Of a stretch of 64,000 bases of DNA, positions 1 through 13,982 are shown piece by piece. The stretch's first letter is position 1; each line of letters begins with the position of its first letter. Made by a program: the position numbers and the translations under genes. This DNA is from Cheiracanthium punctorium (taxonomy: Eukaryota > Arthropoda > Arachnida > Araneae > Cheiracanthiidae): NCBI GenBank assembly GCA_038373885.1, contig JAWZYV010006213.1, positions 62,001-126,000 of the forward strand, in the 5' to 3' direction. The notes below the pieces were generated by a model. The model was given only the letters and a program-made list of their open reading frames with translations, ran no database searches and had not been told where the DNA came from.

Positions 1-3000
1 CATTTGTGAACCATGTCATGTGTTTTGTAATAATAAATTTTGAACAAATTCAATGAGCCTAGCAGTGCAGAAGGTCCCTGAAATATTTTGCTGTATATAT
101 CATCTATTTATCACACAACTTCCACAAAACTATTTTTTCAAAAATTTAAAATATAAACATCGTACCTCACTACGTCTATTTTCTATAAAATCTGTTAATT
201 CACATTGCATAATATGTGTAAATCATTTTTTACTGGTTAATTTTTGTCGCCAATAGTTTTGAAATGTAATTGTATCAATTCAATATTGTTTATGTGTATG
301 GGTGATATTTTTAGATAATATCTTGAACTGTAAAAAAAATATCTGAGCTCGATTAATAAATGTTCTTGAAGTTATAACAATACAATATTAAAAAATATAT
401 AGCTTATAGCAAACATATAAGTTAACTGATCATCATATGTTCTGCATTTTGTAACTTTTTTTCCTATAACATATATTTATCTACATGCTTTCAAAATTTA
501 AATTGTTATCCATAAGTTAAAGCCCTTCTAACTTTAGCTTCCAGAAATGTAAAATGCGAAATTGCATAAAATTCTCCTTTTTCTTTAAGCAAGACAACGA
601 TTATCAAAAGACAAAAAGACATAATTATTTGAAAAATAAGTACAAACGTGTACTTTTACTTTTAATTCCAAACATATTGTACTAAACGTGATTTTTTTTT
701 TTATCAACTGAAAGTTAAAGAGTGCGATAACGTTGTATTATTAACATGTGTTAATACTAACGTTGTATTACTAACATGTGTTAATACTAACGTTGTATTA
801 CTAACATGTGTTAAAGCTTTTGTTCAAAATCGCCCATTAGTTATTTACTTGGTTGTAGCAACACCGTAATAGGAATCGTTACACTATAGGATATAAAGCC
901 AAGCATTTGAGAAATGATTCATAAAAATGCCCTCTTATTTGATGACAGTTTTGTAGTATTCCAACAATAAATTTATTTCATTTATAGTAATTTCTTAACT
1001 TTGTAAAAAAATGTTAATGGCATACTAAAAATTACTTTAACCGTGAATGTTAAAGTGAGGTGAATTAACGCATAAGAAGTATGTTCTAAGACTGGAAACT
1101 CTGTTATATAGTAGATAGTAAATAATAGAATATCTATATTAAATTTCAGAAGGACTACACATACAAGCATTATTATTTTACAATCGAACAATGAAATCAT
1201 CTAACAACCAACAGAGAAGGCCTCACATAAATAAGTTATATGCATAGATTACTCTTTATATATTGGCACATTAGTATCACACTCCCAACGGAACTTCAAC
1301 AGTGTTTTGACGTTCCAATTCTTCAATCCACTGATTCTCGTAAAACTTCTTTACTGTCATCAGTAGATCTTTCCCGATATTCTTTATGCTATAGATTGAG
1401 TTGTCTAAGATCTACAACAATATAAAAATGTGTATATATATTCATCTATATATACAGGCAGTCATGCATATATGAATATATATTTTATAATATGTTAATA
1501 TTATATAATATATATGATAATATATATATACATAATCGTATATATATAGATATATAAGTGAAGACAGTTTTCTAAGTAGTGTATGCTTTTTAATTTTAAT
1601 CATGTGTAGACAGGACAATGTACTTGTATGAAGATATTCATGTAAAATACCAACAAATATTTTTGGTATTGCAAGTACACAATTAAAGTACATGAATGGT
1701 TTTAGCCATGGAATAACAATGATGGTTTATTTGCAACCATAACAACTATAAATTGGGTTATATTTCTTATTAAAAAGATTTTATTTATCGAAATATCACT
1801 ATCGTATTTCATTTAAAATTGTCTTATTAGATGTCACAGGAATGTTCCTTGGAAAATATGCATTCCGTACTTGGTGAAATTCTTCACAGTCAAACTTGGA
1901 TAAACTACATAAAAATTATTTTTTATAAAGTTGTATTTGTTTTATATCTACATTCGGCACTAAAGGATTAATGAATACAATAAAAATCGTGAATGTGAAG
2001 GCTGATTATTTTTAGCAAACTTTAACTGTATTTTTTCTGTAAATTCCGTTAAAGAAAAATTGCTGAACTTTAGTGTCAAGTACAACTTATTGTTTATATG
2101 TTAGCGATTAATTTGCATAGAATCAGAAGAAAAACTTTACTTTGACAGAAGCTGACAATTTTTCTGGTTGTTTTTCCAATTTACCCAATGCATGTTTGAA
2201 TAAGTACTTGAAATTTCTAACTTGTAAAATAAAACAACAATTTATGCCTTACATTATGATTAGTTTGATTTACGATCATTATTATCTACGGGTTTATAGT
2301 TAACATATACTGTTTTCTGAGATATCTGTAAGTGCATATACAACTTCTTTAAATATATGTGTTATGATGAAAATGCATTATTTCAGCACATTTAGAATAT
2401 TTCACAATGACAGAGCATTCCATATTGAATCATTTAACATATAATTCTAGGTATGAAAATTGCTAAATTGCTCATAGTAATTGTATACTGTATGGCTTAA
2501 AAATTTCCTAATGAAGTGATAAAAAAAGTGAATGATAAGAGTTTTAAAAAGATTTCATATAGAATGTTTGTGTCTACGTATGGAACGTATATACATTGTT
2601 CCTTCGTAATGGTTGACGTAGTAAATAAAAAACATTATCTTGTGCAAATTCAAATTATTATATTTTAATGTAACAGACCATAACTGGTGACATTGTCGAA
2701 TGATAGCAGATAACTTATAAGAATTTAATTTAATTCAGTGATTTCTCACTTCCAGTGTAACATATTTGATGTCCAGAGTATTTTCATAACTGTAAACTTA
2801 TTAACTATCTAGATACAGAACAAGAACTTTGCAGGGGAGATTAGCATGCAGTAAAAAAACGTTGCTCTTTTTAACAGTTAAATTTTCTAACTAAATTATT
2901 CAGCTAACTTTGTAAGTTATGTGCTTTGTTTTTCATAACTATTTCCAAAATAATCGATGAAACATCAAGAGTAGATGTTTTGTCATTTGGAAATTGCAAA

Positions 3001-6000
3001 ATGAGATTTTTTCGTACACTGAAAAACGTATTTATGTATTTGACAGATTTTTTTTTATCTGTATACTCTAGTTGTATCTATTATTTCAGAGTGACTATCA
3101 CAAATATACTATTATAAATCGATTTTTTAATTCTAAAAAAATAAAATAATAATAATAAAATGAAGAAATGAAAAACAAATCGCTTTACATACATCGCATG
3201 ATAAATAATGAGGCATAAATGAGGTAATGATAAATAATGAGGCATTTTCTAAAAGAATTATAGTTTTCCCGTTGCGAATATTCCATATCCCTATATATTA
3301 ATGATTATTTAAATGTTTAACTAAGCTGAAATGCTTTCCTAATTTATAATCTTAGTTATAAATAAATAACTATAAACTTTTTTGTCTGTCTGTCTGTTTG
3401 ATTGTTCATTATATGCAACTCGACTGTTTGTCGGATCTACATCAAATTCGACACACTAACTAAATTGGATTAATACAAGTACCATTGAAAAAGAGTTTAA
3501 TTAATTTTTTATGTTTTTTTTTTTTTTTTGAGATTTTTTTTTTTTGCTTATATATAAATCTTTTATCTTTGGAAAGTCAAGAGAGTAGTTTTTCAAATGA
3601 AGCTTGCTTGAGCATCAAGTCTAAATTGCATTTTCTTAAAATGTACTAATAAGAGTATTATTTTCAGTGATTTTCGATTTTGTAACGCAGGTGCTAATTT
3701 GTTTCTAAATATATTATCTAATATATTTGATAATCTTACAAAATTAACATTTTTACCGCTTTTGAAAAAATAATTCAAACAATATCATATTGTACATTTT
3801 TAAAAATATTTTAAAACATATTTATCTGTTGATCTTTTTTTTCACCTTCTGTATTTTATGTAAGGAGTGCTAAACTTTTCTGTGAAACCTTTTTGCTCAA
3901 TCCCCTCTTTCAACGACGTGTTACGAATTGAAGGAAACACTGTTTCGTGAAAATAAGTTTCAGTAGTTGTTTTGAAAACAAGCCTTTCTTCCGTGCGAAA
4001 AACGAAACTAACCTAATAACTGGGTATAAATATGGGCACAGCAGGCATTTTTTTCTGAGATATGCCTTACTACTTCTAACATAATTGTAGAATGCCTGAC
4101 TACAGAATCAGAATATATTTATACTTTTACGTTGGCTTTTACATTAGCTCATTTCTGTACAAAGTTAAAACAGAGCAATAAGTTTTTTCTTTTTTTTTTT
4201 AGTTAACTGAATAAGATATGAAGTGTTATGACGTTAATAAACTTTTAAATTGAATACTCTATGTAAACGTTTATGTAATGTGGCAATAATTTTCCCAATA
4301 AATGAGTCTACCTTTTTTATATCTATTTGGTGCAGGAAACAGTGAATATAATAATAATATTAATTTAAAGCTCCTTATTTATAATTCTTTTCAAATGTAT
4401 TGCAAAAGTATGTAGCAGTTACAAAGTAGTATCATGTATATGCAATGGAAAACAATATTTAAATCCATGAACTTTCATTCCGTTAAATACATCTTACTGT
4501 ATACAGCTCTCCCCTACATATACAAATGTAATGCATATTAATATTACACAATTAAATGTAGTTACATATAATGATACCCCTAGAAAAATCATGTCATGTA
4601 TCAAAAAACAATTAGGCTCGAATTAAAACGAATAATAAATATGAAAAAGCGTTACTTTATGACATTTTTTAAAAAATTGCATAGTATTTGAGTGCATTAC
4701 ATTTACAATGCATTTATTATTCATAATTTTGCCCAAAAATCTAAATTTATAAAGAAACTTCTATTAATGGACTACAGTTTTATGTTAAAACTTTCTTCGA
4801 ATTTATTTGCATTTTACCTTTCAACAAAAAAGAAATATTTTTAAAAATGTTTATACAAACAAAATCAACAATTCCTTATACTGGTTATGAAACTAACTTT
4901 TTAGATATGAAATAGAAAACGACTTCAGTTATTTTTGAATATGAAAATACAGCTTTAATTTTTCTATTTTAACCATATTTAAAACATTATTGCATAAATA
5001 AAATTTCATATCGTATTTTAAGATAAATTAAGGTTGCAAAGTTGCATTATTACAAGAAATAAGATTACGAAATTTGTTTGAGAAACGAAGGCATATTTCA
5101 TCTCAAACTTTATTTTTTACTCAAATTTACTCTCACATGTCTACAAAACTATATTTTATAATCACTTGAAAAGCAACTTAATTATTCAACATTTAAATTT
5201 AAAAGTAAAATTTTAAACAATTCCAATTATTATTTTTTTCTATAATTATCAAGTATGAATATTAAAAGTATGAGAAACTCAACCGTTTGGAATCATTTAT
5301 AACTGAAGTAGCAGAGAAATAAGTAATATTAGGTGAAAGGGAAGCATGGATTTTAATAGCATAGATTTTCTTTGAAAATTTTATTTAAATAATATAATTT
5401 CATTAATGCAAAATACTTAAGAATTTTACTTATTTTTTAACAGAAAAGCCATAACTGTTAGAATACGTTAGGCTTAGCATTGATATGACTTCATTAGGAA
5501 CTGATGCCCAATAAACAGCCCATGCCTAATTTTTATTTTAATAATAAAAATATTTAATAGATAAATCATAGAGTTTGTGAGAATATTTACCTGAGACATA
5601 ATTTATGTTAATGAAGGCATTCTTTACCTATATATTTCTTCGATTATGATGTAGAATATAACGGATTTTAACAACATAACTAAGCATAATTTCTTTTTCA
5701 TAAACTACATAAATAAAATTCAGATGCAGACAAGATGAAAGTGCAATAAAACTGTATCTTTTAGCTTAATCTTAGTACATATACTCTTACGTAGAAAAGA
5801 AAATAAGTTTCAGAAAGCAAATATATTTTATAAAATTGATGAGGTCTTATTTCATGTTCTGAAGTTCAGTGAATTTTCCTTAGGTATTTGTTTATCTCAG
5901 ACAAATTTCCTTTTAAGGAAAATATAGTTGAGCATTGGCAGTATTATTTAGTATTCGCACTCGCGTAGCATTTAGTTTTTTTTTTTCTTTTAATGAGCAA

Positions 6001-6839
6001 AATTTGTTCAGTAATAAAAGTTTCGTTTCCAAAAAATATCAATAAAATATGTGTTATAAACGAAGTGAGCTGTGAGTGTGTTATAAAGCTTATGAACATG
6101 ACGTTAATTGCAGCATTGATTTCTTCTTCTTCCCAGCTTGTTCTCAAGTGTTATTGATAAATATAAAATCTGCTTATAAGAATGAATGCCATTCCTTTTT
6201 ACGAATGTTACCTAAATATGCTAAGGAAAAGTTTCAGTATGAAATTTTATAGAAAATGCTATAAATCTATAAAATAAAATTCGTTTTCAATAACAATTGC
6301 ATATCTATTTGGAATGTCAAAGATAAAATATTATTAAAGATTTTTTAAAATTATTATCACTTCCATGTTTTTGTATTTTACCATATGAGATCTGTTTTAT
6401 AAATATCATCAATTCACGTGTGAAAATGTAGAATGTATGAAATTACAACTAAAAGCCTTCTTTTAAATTAATATCTTCCTCACTAAACTCCAGAAATAAC
6501 ATCATTTTACAGCAATAATATCACATTTTAAAAAATTAATTGTCTTAAATTTATGACATTTGATCTTCAAATTTTTTTATGAAAGCTAATTTTTATGTTA
6601 CTCATTTATCCATTATTTTGATCAACAAAATAATTGCAGACACCAGTGATACAGTGCAATACGTAGGTAATTTATATTAGTTTTGTTTAAATTGTAACTA
6701 CCAAAGAGACTCCCTAAAAATGAATCATAATTATGCTACGCAAACTTGAGCTTTCCTGAAATCTTCAAATGGATTTCTAAGGAAAATTCATCTTTACTTC
6801 AGAAAAGGTTTCGTCACAGATTTCAAACAGTCTCTGTCT
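1..6839. other. AT-rich sequence without recognised genes
   Basis: Mostly low-complexity A/T sequence with short homopolymers and a (TA)-rich patch near 1490-1560. Only short chance frames occur. It holds one 30-bp tandem repeat, listed separately. Confidence 0.7.
728..815. repeat. 30-bp tandem repeat, 3 copies
   Basis: The unit starts TAACGTTGTATTACTAACAT, with copies at 728-757, 758-787 and 788-815. Copies differ at one base. No coding context. Confidence 0.95.
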
Positions 6840-7203
6840 TTCCCTTGAGCTTGTTGCAACACACGAGTAAATTCCATGTTCCGTTCCGAGTTAGGTACAA
6901 CAAACACGAATAAATCACCGTCCGTTCACTTAGTGGATGGTCGCGTACCATCCCATTAAATGCTCACACGACATACGCTTATGAATAAGGAGACCGATGT
7001 TCAAGATTTGTCCGGGTTTTGTAGTTATTTTTTTTTTTACACATTACGTGTAGCATGTGGCACCAGTGTTTTGAGCTGAAAGGGAGCTGTGAAACTCCAC
7101 TCTCGGTTCAGTTTTCTATTTTTGTCCAGTTTTTTTTTTCCTTTTGTACTGGCGCAACAATCCACCAGGAGGCACTTGTTCGGGATAGAATCATCTTTCG
7201 ATG
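6840..7203. other. GC-richer island of unknown nature
   Basis: This stretch is clearly less AT-rich than its surroundings and has several CpG dinucleotides (around 6900-6980). No long frame, repeat or transposon end was recognised. It could be a 3' UTR of the minus-strand gene, an old repeat or a regulatory island. Confidence 0.3.
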
Positions 7204-7251
7204 TTAGGCCCTAGCGAGCAGACACCGAAGGCTAAAAAACGTGGAGTGGCT
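7204..7251 (-). CDS. Weak candidate terminal exon
   Basis: A good acceptor (TTCTTATTTCCACAG) precedes SHSTFFSLRCLLARA and a stop in phase 0, which would fit the candidate 10-kb exon. Two other phases also end quickly. It sits at the upstream edge (on the minus strand) of a GC-richer island. It is reported only because of the splice signal and phase. Confidence 0.15.
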   Translation of the reverse strand, partial: SHSTFFSLRCLLARA

Positions 7252-10160
7252 CTGTGGAAATAAGAAAGTCAGCATTAGAATGGCATGGCATTTCACTTTT
7301 AAATCACATTTTTTTATGATTTCAATTAAGATAGATTTATTATCATCCCACAAAAAAATTAAAATTAAGAACTCACTAGCATATGCTTTTTTTGCAATTT
7401 TTGTAACGGGTGACACAAGGGGGCGCAGGAATACTGGATAAATTTATTCGCGAGGGAAAAAATGCATAAATAATGCATAATAGTGCATTTCTAAAGGAAT
7501 ACTATCTATCTAATGTATTTTTAATCATTCAAACAGCAATCAGATAATAAATAATTGCACTTCGTTCAATGAATGCAGGATGGTCATAAATAAATTTCTT
7601 CGATATGAGGACGTCTAGCCGCCTTTTTTCCAACCAATCGATATGAGATTTCTGATATCGTTATTCAGGGGTATGAGCCAAATATTGGGGTTGTTTAAAA
7701 TTCAAGGGTTAGTATTGGGGCTGTTTAAAATAATAGAGCTCTCACGGTTCCGGTTATAATGAAAAGAAATTGAAAATTTCCAATGGCAACACCCACTTTT
7801 ATCCTGCGAAAGTTGATCAGCGCATTTAAAAATAATAAATGGCGCTTGAAAGATACACGATAAATATTTTCTTTAAAAACTTACAATTAATGATATATTA
7901 TCTCTCGATGAGACTGTAATATATAAGCAATAGAAAAACAATTTTAACATTTAATTATGTGCACAATGTATTCATTAAATTACCCAAATACCATATCGAT
8001 GAAAATTCATATGGAAAATAGTTAATATTTTACAATATAGAGAAGTTCATTATCTTTAAAAATCTGACTTTATAGTCTGTACCTTAGTTACAAGTCTAAA
8101 AAATATAGGTATGTAGCTGCATAATTTGCTTTAAAACTGTAACACTTTAAAATAAAAGCGATTCAATCGTTTCAATATCAAGCCATTTATTCAAAAGCAA
8201 TTTTTATACATTTCTAGCTTATGAGAAAAATCATACAACAAGAAATAACTTTAAACAATTAACTGGACTGATTCAGTATATTTGGGGGAATGACCTAAAT
8301 ATTTATCACTAATTAATTATACCAATATTCACAGAATTGTATAGCTTATTATAAAAAATTAAATGTGACATTTTGCTTTTTTATTAATAAACATTTTTAT
8401 TAAACTTAATTATTAACTTATTGCATATATTTTTGACTATATCAAAACTTAAAGGATATCATTAAATGTTTCGAACATTCTAAAACAAGAGTAAGTCACT
8501 TTGAAGAAATGAAAGTTAGAAAAACAATTATTTCTAAACGGAGTAAATATATTTAGATTAATATTTATTATTTAAAAAAAGGAGATATCAGAAATTCATT
8601 TCTTTATATAGACATGCCCATAAAGAAATTAGAAAACTTTACATCCTGAAACTGTACAGTAAAGTTATCTATTTATTTTTGTATACGGAAATGGTTTTAC
8701 ATGAAATCATTACATGACTTTTATATCAAAATACATTTAAATAGTTAAAGCTACAAGTTAATTAGTATTTAAAATTTTCTTTTTTTCCCTTAATTCTTTA
8801 TCTTGTTAAAAGTAAAGTTCAGCTACTAAAAAATTTGCATGATATCATTTTTTTTTATAGTATATCATTTTCATTATTTTTATTATAGTTATTATTAAAT
8901 TTTTTAGTTTTATTACAGACAAAAGTAAATATTTAATCTATACGTCTCAGATTTTAATTTTTTTATTTCTGCACTCCCCTGAAACGCAATCATCTGCCGC
9001 GATTTTTTCCCGCCGAGAGACAATGAAAAGTGGCTATTTCACCATATGTTTTTCTCTATATTTCTGACACTTTTAAGAATATAGTTCTTCAATTTTGTGC
9101 ACCCTCTCATTAGTGTGTTGGGCTCATTTCTGTACAGGTATCGCATACAAATTTAAGAGTGTAACTTTTTGGAAATTAGCGATAATTTTTCCTAACTTAG
9201 TATTTCTTCCCACCTTATTTTAAACATTTATTTCAATTTACATTGCCCACTTATCTCTAATAGATAAAATTTACAGCGTGTTACTTCTTTTCGGGACACC
9301 TTGTATAATTTCAGTGATTAAAAATTTTAACGAATTAAAATTTATATTACATTTTTATTTTACTAATAATATCTTAAAACTAACCTATTTTTAAATCGTG
9401 AATCCTTTTATATTATTCTCAATGCCTCCCATTAGTTAAAGCCAAAAGTGGAGTTGATATTTATTATTCTAGAATATTTATTATTAAATTTAATACATTT
9501 TTAATACAGGATTTTAAAGTGATTACATTATTACAGTATTTTATTTCTTGGTTTCAAAAGAGTTATAGTACAGAAAAAAATGAAAGAACGTTTTTACTAA
9601 TACTTACATAGCATGTCATAAAACAATATTACTAACATTTATATATAATAATGTAATAAAATTTAATTGAAAAGACAATATAGAATTTTCTTTATAATGC
9701 AATGTGATAGATTTGAGAAACTGCTATTCAACTTTATTATATTTTAAATTTTTTTAATATTGTAAATCTATTACATAATCTTTCTTACCATTGATAATCA
9801 AAGAACAATGAACAGATACACATATGAAAAATAACAAAAGTTATTGAATATAGTGAAGAAAGGTGTATCTGAAACTCTATTGTAAATTTTAATACATTTT
9901 AAAGTAGTATTATCTTTATATTCCCACAAAATCACTCACGCTTTTTTAATGAATGACAAAAGTTATTTACCTCATTAAATAAATATTAATACATATAAAA
10001 AGTATCTATTAAATAAATATTAATCTATAATATAATAATAAATTAACCTCTTCAAAAATTTGTAAGGAGAATAACTTGAATAACTGAAAAATATGTAACA
10101 TTTCGAGAATTTAAAATTTATGCAATATTGCTTATTAGAATTTTTAAAAATTAATCTTAC

Positions 10161-10217
10161 ATAGGATATTTGCTCAAGTAAATCGCAGTGTGAGCTGTCT
10201 TTCGGGGACGGGAAATG
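10161..10217 (-). CDS. Candidate 57-bp tail exon
   Basis: An island in AT-rich DNA: acceptor TTTTTTTTCAG, then HFPSPKDSSHCDLLEQISY, then donor TAT|GTAAGA, phase 0 in and out. It could follow the phase-0 end of the 19.7-kb exon in an isoform that skips the SLH exon. It does not fit the phase-1 donor at 16085. No protein homology is recognised. Confidence 0.35.
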
Positions 10218-11458
10218 CTGAAAAAAAATAAAAGAATGTTAATTTTGTTAACACAAATACTTGCACCTAAATAAAAATTTTAATATCAAGTAAAAAACGA
10301 AATTTTCTAAATAATCAGAAATAAGTGATACACAAAAGAACAATACGCATTAAATATGAGAAAAATAAACTATTTAATTCCTTTCATATCTTATAAATTG
10401 AAATTATGGACATACCCTTTTGACACCTTAAAAAAATTTTTAGTTTTTCCAATAAAATAGACTTTAAAAAAAGTAACTTAAATATTTTGTTTGAAACTAA
10501 GTGGAGTTTGAGACACAAATACTACAGATTTTCTATGAGTCCATGAAATTATAAACATTTCTACTTTATGGGGGTTCTGACGAAAATATAATCATTTAAA
10601 ATACATATAAGACAATATATCCACATTTAAATGTAATTTTGGTGTAAAAATTTGGCGTAAAAAGAAAAATATTTGACGTCATACCTAACTTAATTTTCGA
10701 CCAGTAATATACAGACTATAAATTACATTTCCTTTATTTATATATTTTCATCTGCTAGTAGTTGATAATAAAATACTTTTCACGCTTTAGTTTAATGGTA
10801 AAATATTAATAAACATAAATTTACATTAAACCCTAATCTATGCAAAGCATTAATAAATGAACATAATAGACACCAAACAAAAATTGTGCACTTTCTGAAT
10901 AAAAATAATTCTTTATAGATTATCATAGAATCTCAAAGCTTCATTTCAATTCCAATTACCATCTAATTTTGAATTAATATTGTTTTTTATTAAAACATGT
11001 TGCATATTGCTATGGATTAAAGTTCATGCTCTTCTTTTTAAAAATCATATTACGTGTGTGTGTATGCGTGTGTGCACCCACTTTTAAATTGTAGATTATG
11101 CAAAATTTTCAGTTTACGAGGAATGGAGAAATACTTCTGTTTGATTCATAATTTTGCTTAATTTTGAATTGAGTTCTTCAAACACATTTGAGTGGATGCC
11201 ACTGCTTTTAGAAGAAAAAAATATTACGTTCTTTTTTCATGGGTCGTTTATTTTATCCTGTGGTTAATGAATAACAATAAAAACAAATATTTGACGTATT
11301 TTTGTGGCTGCAAAACTTAAATGTATCAGAATTCACTATGGTTTGTATTTTTTTTTTTTTACGGTTAAATTAATTTTAGACTTTTCCATTGATTACTGAC
11401 TATTATTTAATTTGTTTAACATGATGATTTATTTTGTCGGTTTATTTTTTATTTATTC

Positions 11459-11460
<2 letters not shown>

Positions 11461-11495
<35 letters not shown>

Positions 11496-11510
11496 TATTT
11501 ATTTATTTTA
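11461..11510. repeat. (ATT)n / (ATTT)n microsatellite
   Basis: About eleven ATT units followed by ATTT units. Confidence 0.95.
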
Positions 11511-12034
11511 ACTTTGGCATACCTGATAAATCTAAAGCTACAGTGGAGGCCCTCTGTCATGAATCCGTAGTATGGTAGCTTCCCGGGTGTTCGATATTGA
11601 TGAGCACGATGGGATGCGAATGCTTCACGGTTATGTAATCAAGACCTAAAATAAATAAAAAATTACAATACTGAATAACTTAGGGCAGCCCATAACACTC
11701 AATATTCACCAAAACATTCGTAGTTATTAGTTATGAGACATTCGAAGGATCAAGATCAAAACTATAACCGTTAAATAGGATCTGTTAATAGCGGATCTAA
11801 AAAGCAACCATGACCAAGCAGTTTCTTGGTCACGGTTGCTTTTCCAAGACATCTAAATCCAAGACAAACCTGAGTAAGAAAACTTTATTTTTCAAATCAA
11901 CCATCAATGTTATTCACATTGAACAATCCTTTCTTGCTAGGAGAAGACTGCTCTTGTCATAAAACGTGCCGTTTAGAGTTACATGCGTACTTCCTCAAAT
12001 TTCCTAAGTTTAGATCCTCATCAGAAGGAGATAC

Positions 12035-12118
12035 TTCTGAATAGTGGCGCGACTCGGATACATGAAGGGACTTTCGAAGTCCAACGCTTTAACCACTGCC
12101 CCACCGCGGCCTTCTTAA
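12035..12118 (-). repeat. tRNA-derived SINE-like fragment
   Basis: The minus strand reads GGGGCAGTGGTTAAAGCG then TTGGACTTCGAAAGTCC, like a tRNA A box and anticodon arm, with a degenerate B-box-like TATCCGAGTCGCG about 20 bases on. It is not a functional tRNA because the acceptor stem is not paired. It sits beside the 38-bp minisatellite. Confidence 0.45.
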
Positions 12119-12275
12119 ACAATACTTAGAGGCGACATTCTGAGGAACGAAAATTCGCGGTTGAAAAGCGGCAAGACATCTAAAATTAGAAGACGCTATA
12201 CAAATCCCACAGCCGCATTTTCCTCGTAACTGACCATTCTTAAAATAGGTACTCCTGAGTATATGCTGTTGATGC

Positions 12276-12530
12276 AAGGAATGTAAAGAGTGAATCCAGA
12301 GTGCAGTGGATGCAAGGGATGTAACGAGTACCTCCACAGTGCAGTAAATGCAAGGAATGTAAAGAATGGACTGCCAATGCAGTAGATGAAAAAAAAATGT
12401 AAATAATGCATCCAGAGTTGTGTGGATGCAAGGAATGTAAAGAGTGCATCCAGAGTGCAGTGAATGCAAGGTATGTAACAAGTGCATCCAAAGTGTAGTG
12501 GATCCATGGGATTTAAAGCGTGGATCCAGG
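12276..12530. repeat. 38-bp minisatellite, about 6.7 copies
   Basis: Units beginning AAGGAATGTAAAGAGTG start at 12276, 12314, 12352, 12390, 12430 and 12468, with a partial unit after 12504. On the minus strand they read as degenerate LHSL-like sequence. Since 38 is not a multiple of three and the unit lacks minus-strand stops, all three minus frames are open, which makes spurious reading frames of 83 to 132 codons. It lies where the 9-bp SLH codon repeat lies in the 16-kb exon, so it probably grew from it. Confidence 0.9.
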
Positions 12531-12647
12531 ATACAGAGAACTGATTTTTCTTTTCTCGTGGTGGATCAAGCTTCTGCTGTTCCTAAATTCTGACAATATT
12601 GTGAACGCGTAGTGATGAAACAGAACGCTCACCAATAACAAAATTAC
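12513..12647 (-). pseudogene. Diverged duplicate of the SLH tail exon (pseudo-exon or alternative last exon)
   Basis: Minus-strand sequence from an AG (TTTTTATTTCAG) at 12648 aligns with the 16-kb exon: ERSVSS-like bases, then SRSLIHHEKRK matching TRSSVYHEK, followed by a repeat array where the SLH codons stand in the other copy. It is open in phase 0 for 44 codons to a TAA. It is about 18 bases shorter up to HEK, a whole-codon difference. The Ser-rich character is lost and AT content is higher, suggesting decay, but use as an alternative terminal exon is not excluded. Confidence 0.5.
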
Positions 12648-13687
12648 CTGAAATAAAAACACATAAAAAATCTGGCGTTGATATTAAAATAACATCGATA
12701 AGTTTATATGCAACGAGCATTCATGAAAAACATTCTCTGTACGTATGTTTCGGGTTGTACAAAAGTCTACCCTGCATCAGCTGCAACAGGTTCACGGCTA
12801 CTCACAGGCTGATGAGTAGAAGATTTTGCAGCTCATGAAAGGTGGAGTGCGTGTACCACCCAAACTACTAGGAGACTGTAATCAAAAGTAATACGGGTCG
12901 ATTGCAACATTTCACATTTATGCATGTTGTAGGCACTATCATGCAGAACCTTTAATAATTCAAGAAAATTATTTGCTAAGGACTTACTTGAAATATATGC
13001 GTACTATAATAGATTATGTTTGCTACAATGCAATTGTGCTATGATGTGTTTCTTTCTCCAAAGTAAAAATTCCTTTTGTTAAGGTTTTGCTTCTAGTACC
13101 CAAAAATTAAGGAGTAATTCCTTAAGGGATCTATCAGTGTACCGAACTTTTATGCTTATTTTACTGTTGAAAGCCTCAAATTTATACTACTATATATTTC
13201 AGTATCGTAGAACGATAATTTCAAAATGGACATCAAGGTGCCGATGGCAGCAAGAGATCATGGGAGCAATATAATTGCATACTAATATAAATATTCAAAA
13301 TTTTCTAAGCTTTTCTTAATAATGTGAATAATTGTTAATAGTTTGTTCATTTTGTATTTTTATTTATTTTTTATAATCTTCAATTCAAAATATTTAATTA
13401 TTTAATTCAGTAATAATTTGTATATATTACTTAGCACTGTCTATTTTTTCTGTAGCATGCTAGCTTTAAGAAATACAACAAGAAATGGTATCCCCAATAT
13501 ATCTGCACGTTCATTAATGAAAACTTTTATGTTACAACTACCCCATGACACTGTTGCAATTGACCTAAGGTTGGAGACAATTGCCTGGCATGACCCTAAT
13601 AGCACAACAGTCCCCTGTGACTGAAATGCGACCACGCAATACTGTCACAATACAGTTACAAACAGTCGCCGCGACTCCGCAGCAAAG

Positions 13688-13833
13688 TCACGCCAGAGTC
13701 GCTATGTCCTCTCGCTGTGTAGTCGCACTGTTACCGTTCAGAGAAGTCACGATGGGACAGTCACGCCAGAGTCGCTATGTCCTCTCGCTGTGTAGTCGCA
13801 CTGTTACCGTTCAGAGAAGTCACGATGGGACAG
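13688..13833. repeat. Perfect 73-bp direct duplication
   Basis: Copies at 13688-13760 and 13761-13833 start TCACGCCAGAGTCGCTATGT and appear identical, so the duplication is recent. It lies inside the CCCTAATAG-ended element. Confidence 0.95.
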
Positions 13834-13908
13834 TTTTGCAACAGCAAAAAAACTCGGGGAAAAAGAGTTACCGAAAATATACACCAGATGGCAGCACTAA
13901 ACTCTCAG

Positions 13909-13982
13909 GTAAGTTGAGGTCCAGAATCGAACCGTGGAGCTAACGGTTAGTAGCCCCGCATCTTAACCACAACGCTGTGATT
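13909..13982 (-). repeat. tRNA-like segment within a repeat
   Basis: The minus strand reads GTGGTTAAGATGCGGGG (A-box-like), then ACGGTTCGATTCTGG (B-box-like) about 30 bases later, an internal pol III promoter spacing. The stems do not form a full cloverleaf. A related copy is at 21489-21560. Confidence 0.5.

Noticed and set aside
8935..9306. Possible mariner end CGGGACACCTTGTATA and GC-richer stretch near 8980-9040
   Set aside because: Only one end was found; no opposite inverted repeat, so the borders could not be supported.
12089..12507. Three overlapping minus-strand frames rich in LHSLHS-like peptide
   Set aside because: They arise because the 38-bp repeat unit has no minus-strand stops and rotates through all frames; they are not separate genes.
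13909..13982. Possible functional tRNA gene
   Set aside because: A and B boxes are present but acceptor and other stems do not pair, and related copies occur inside repeats.
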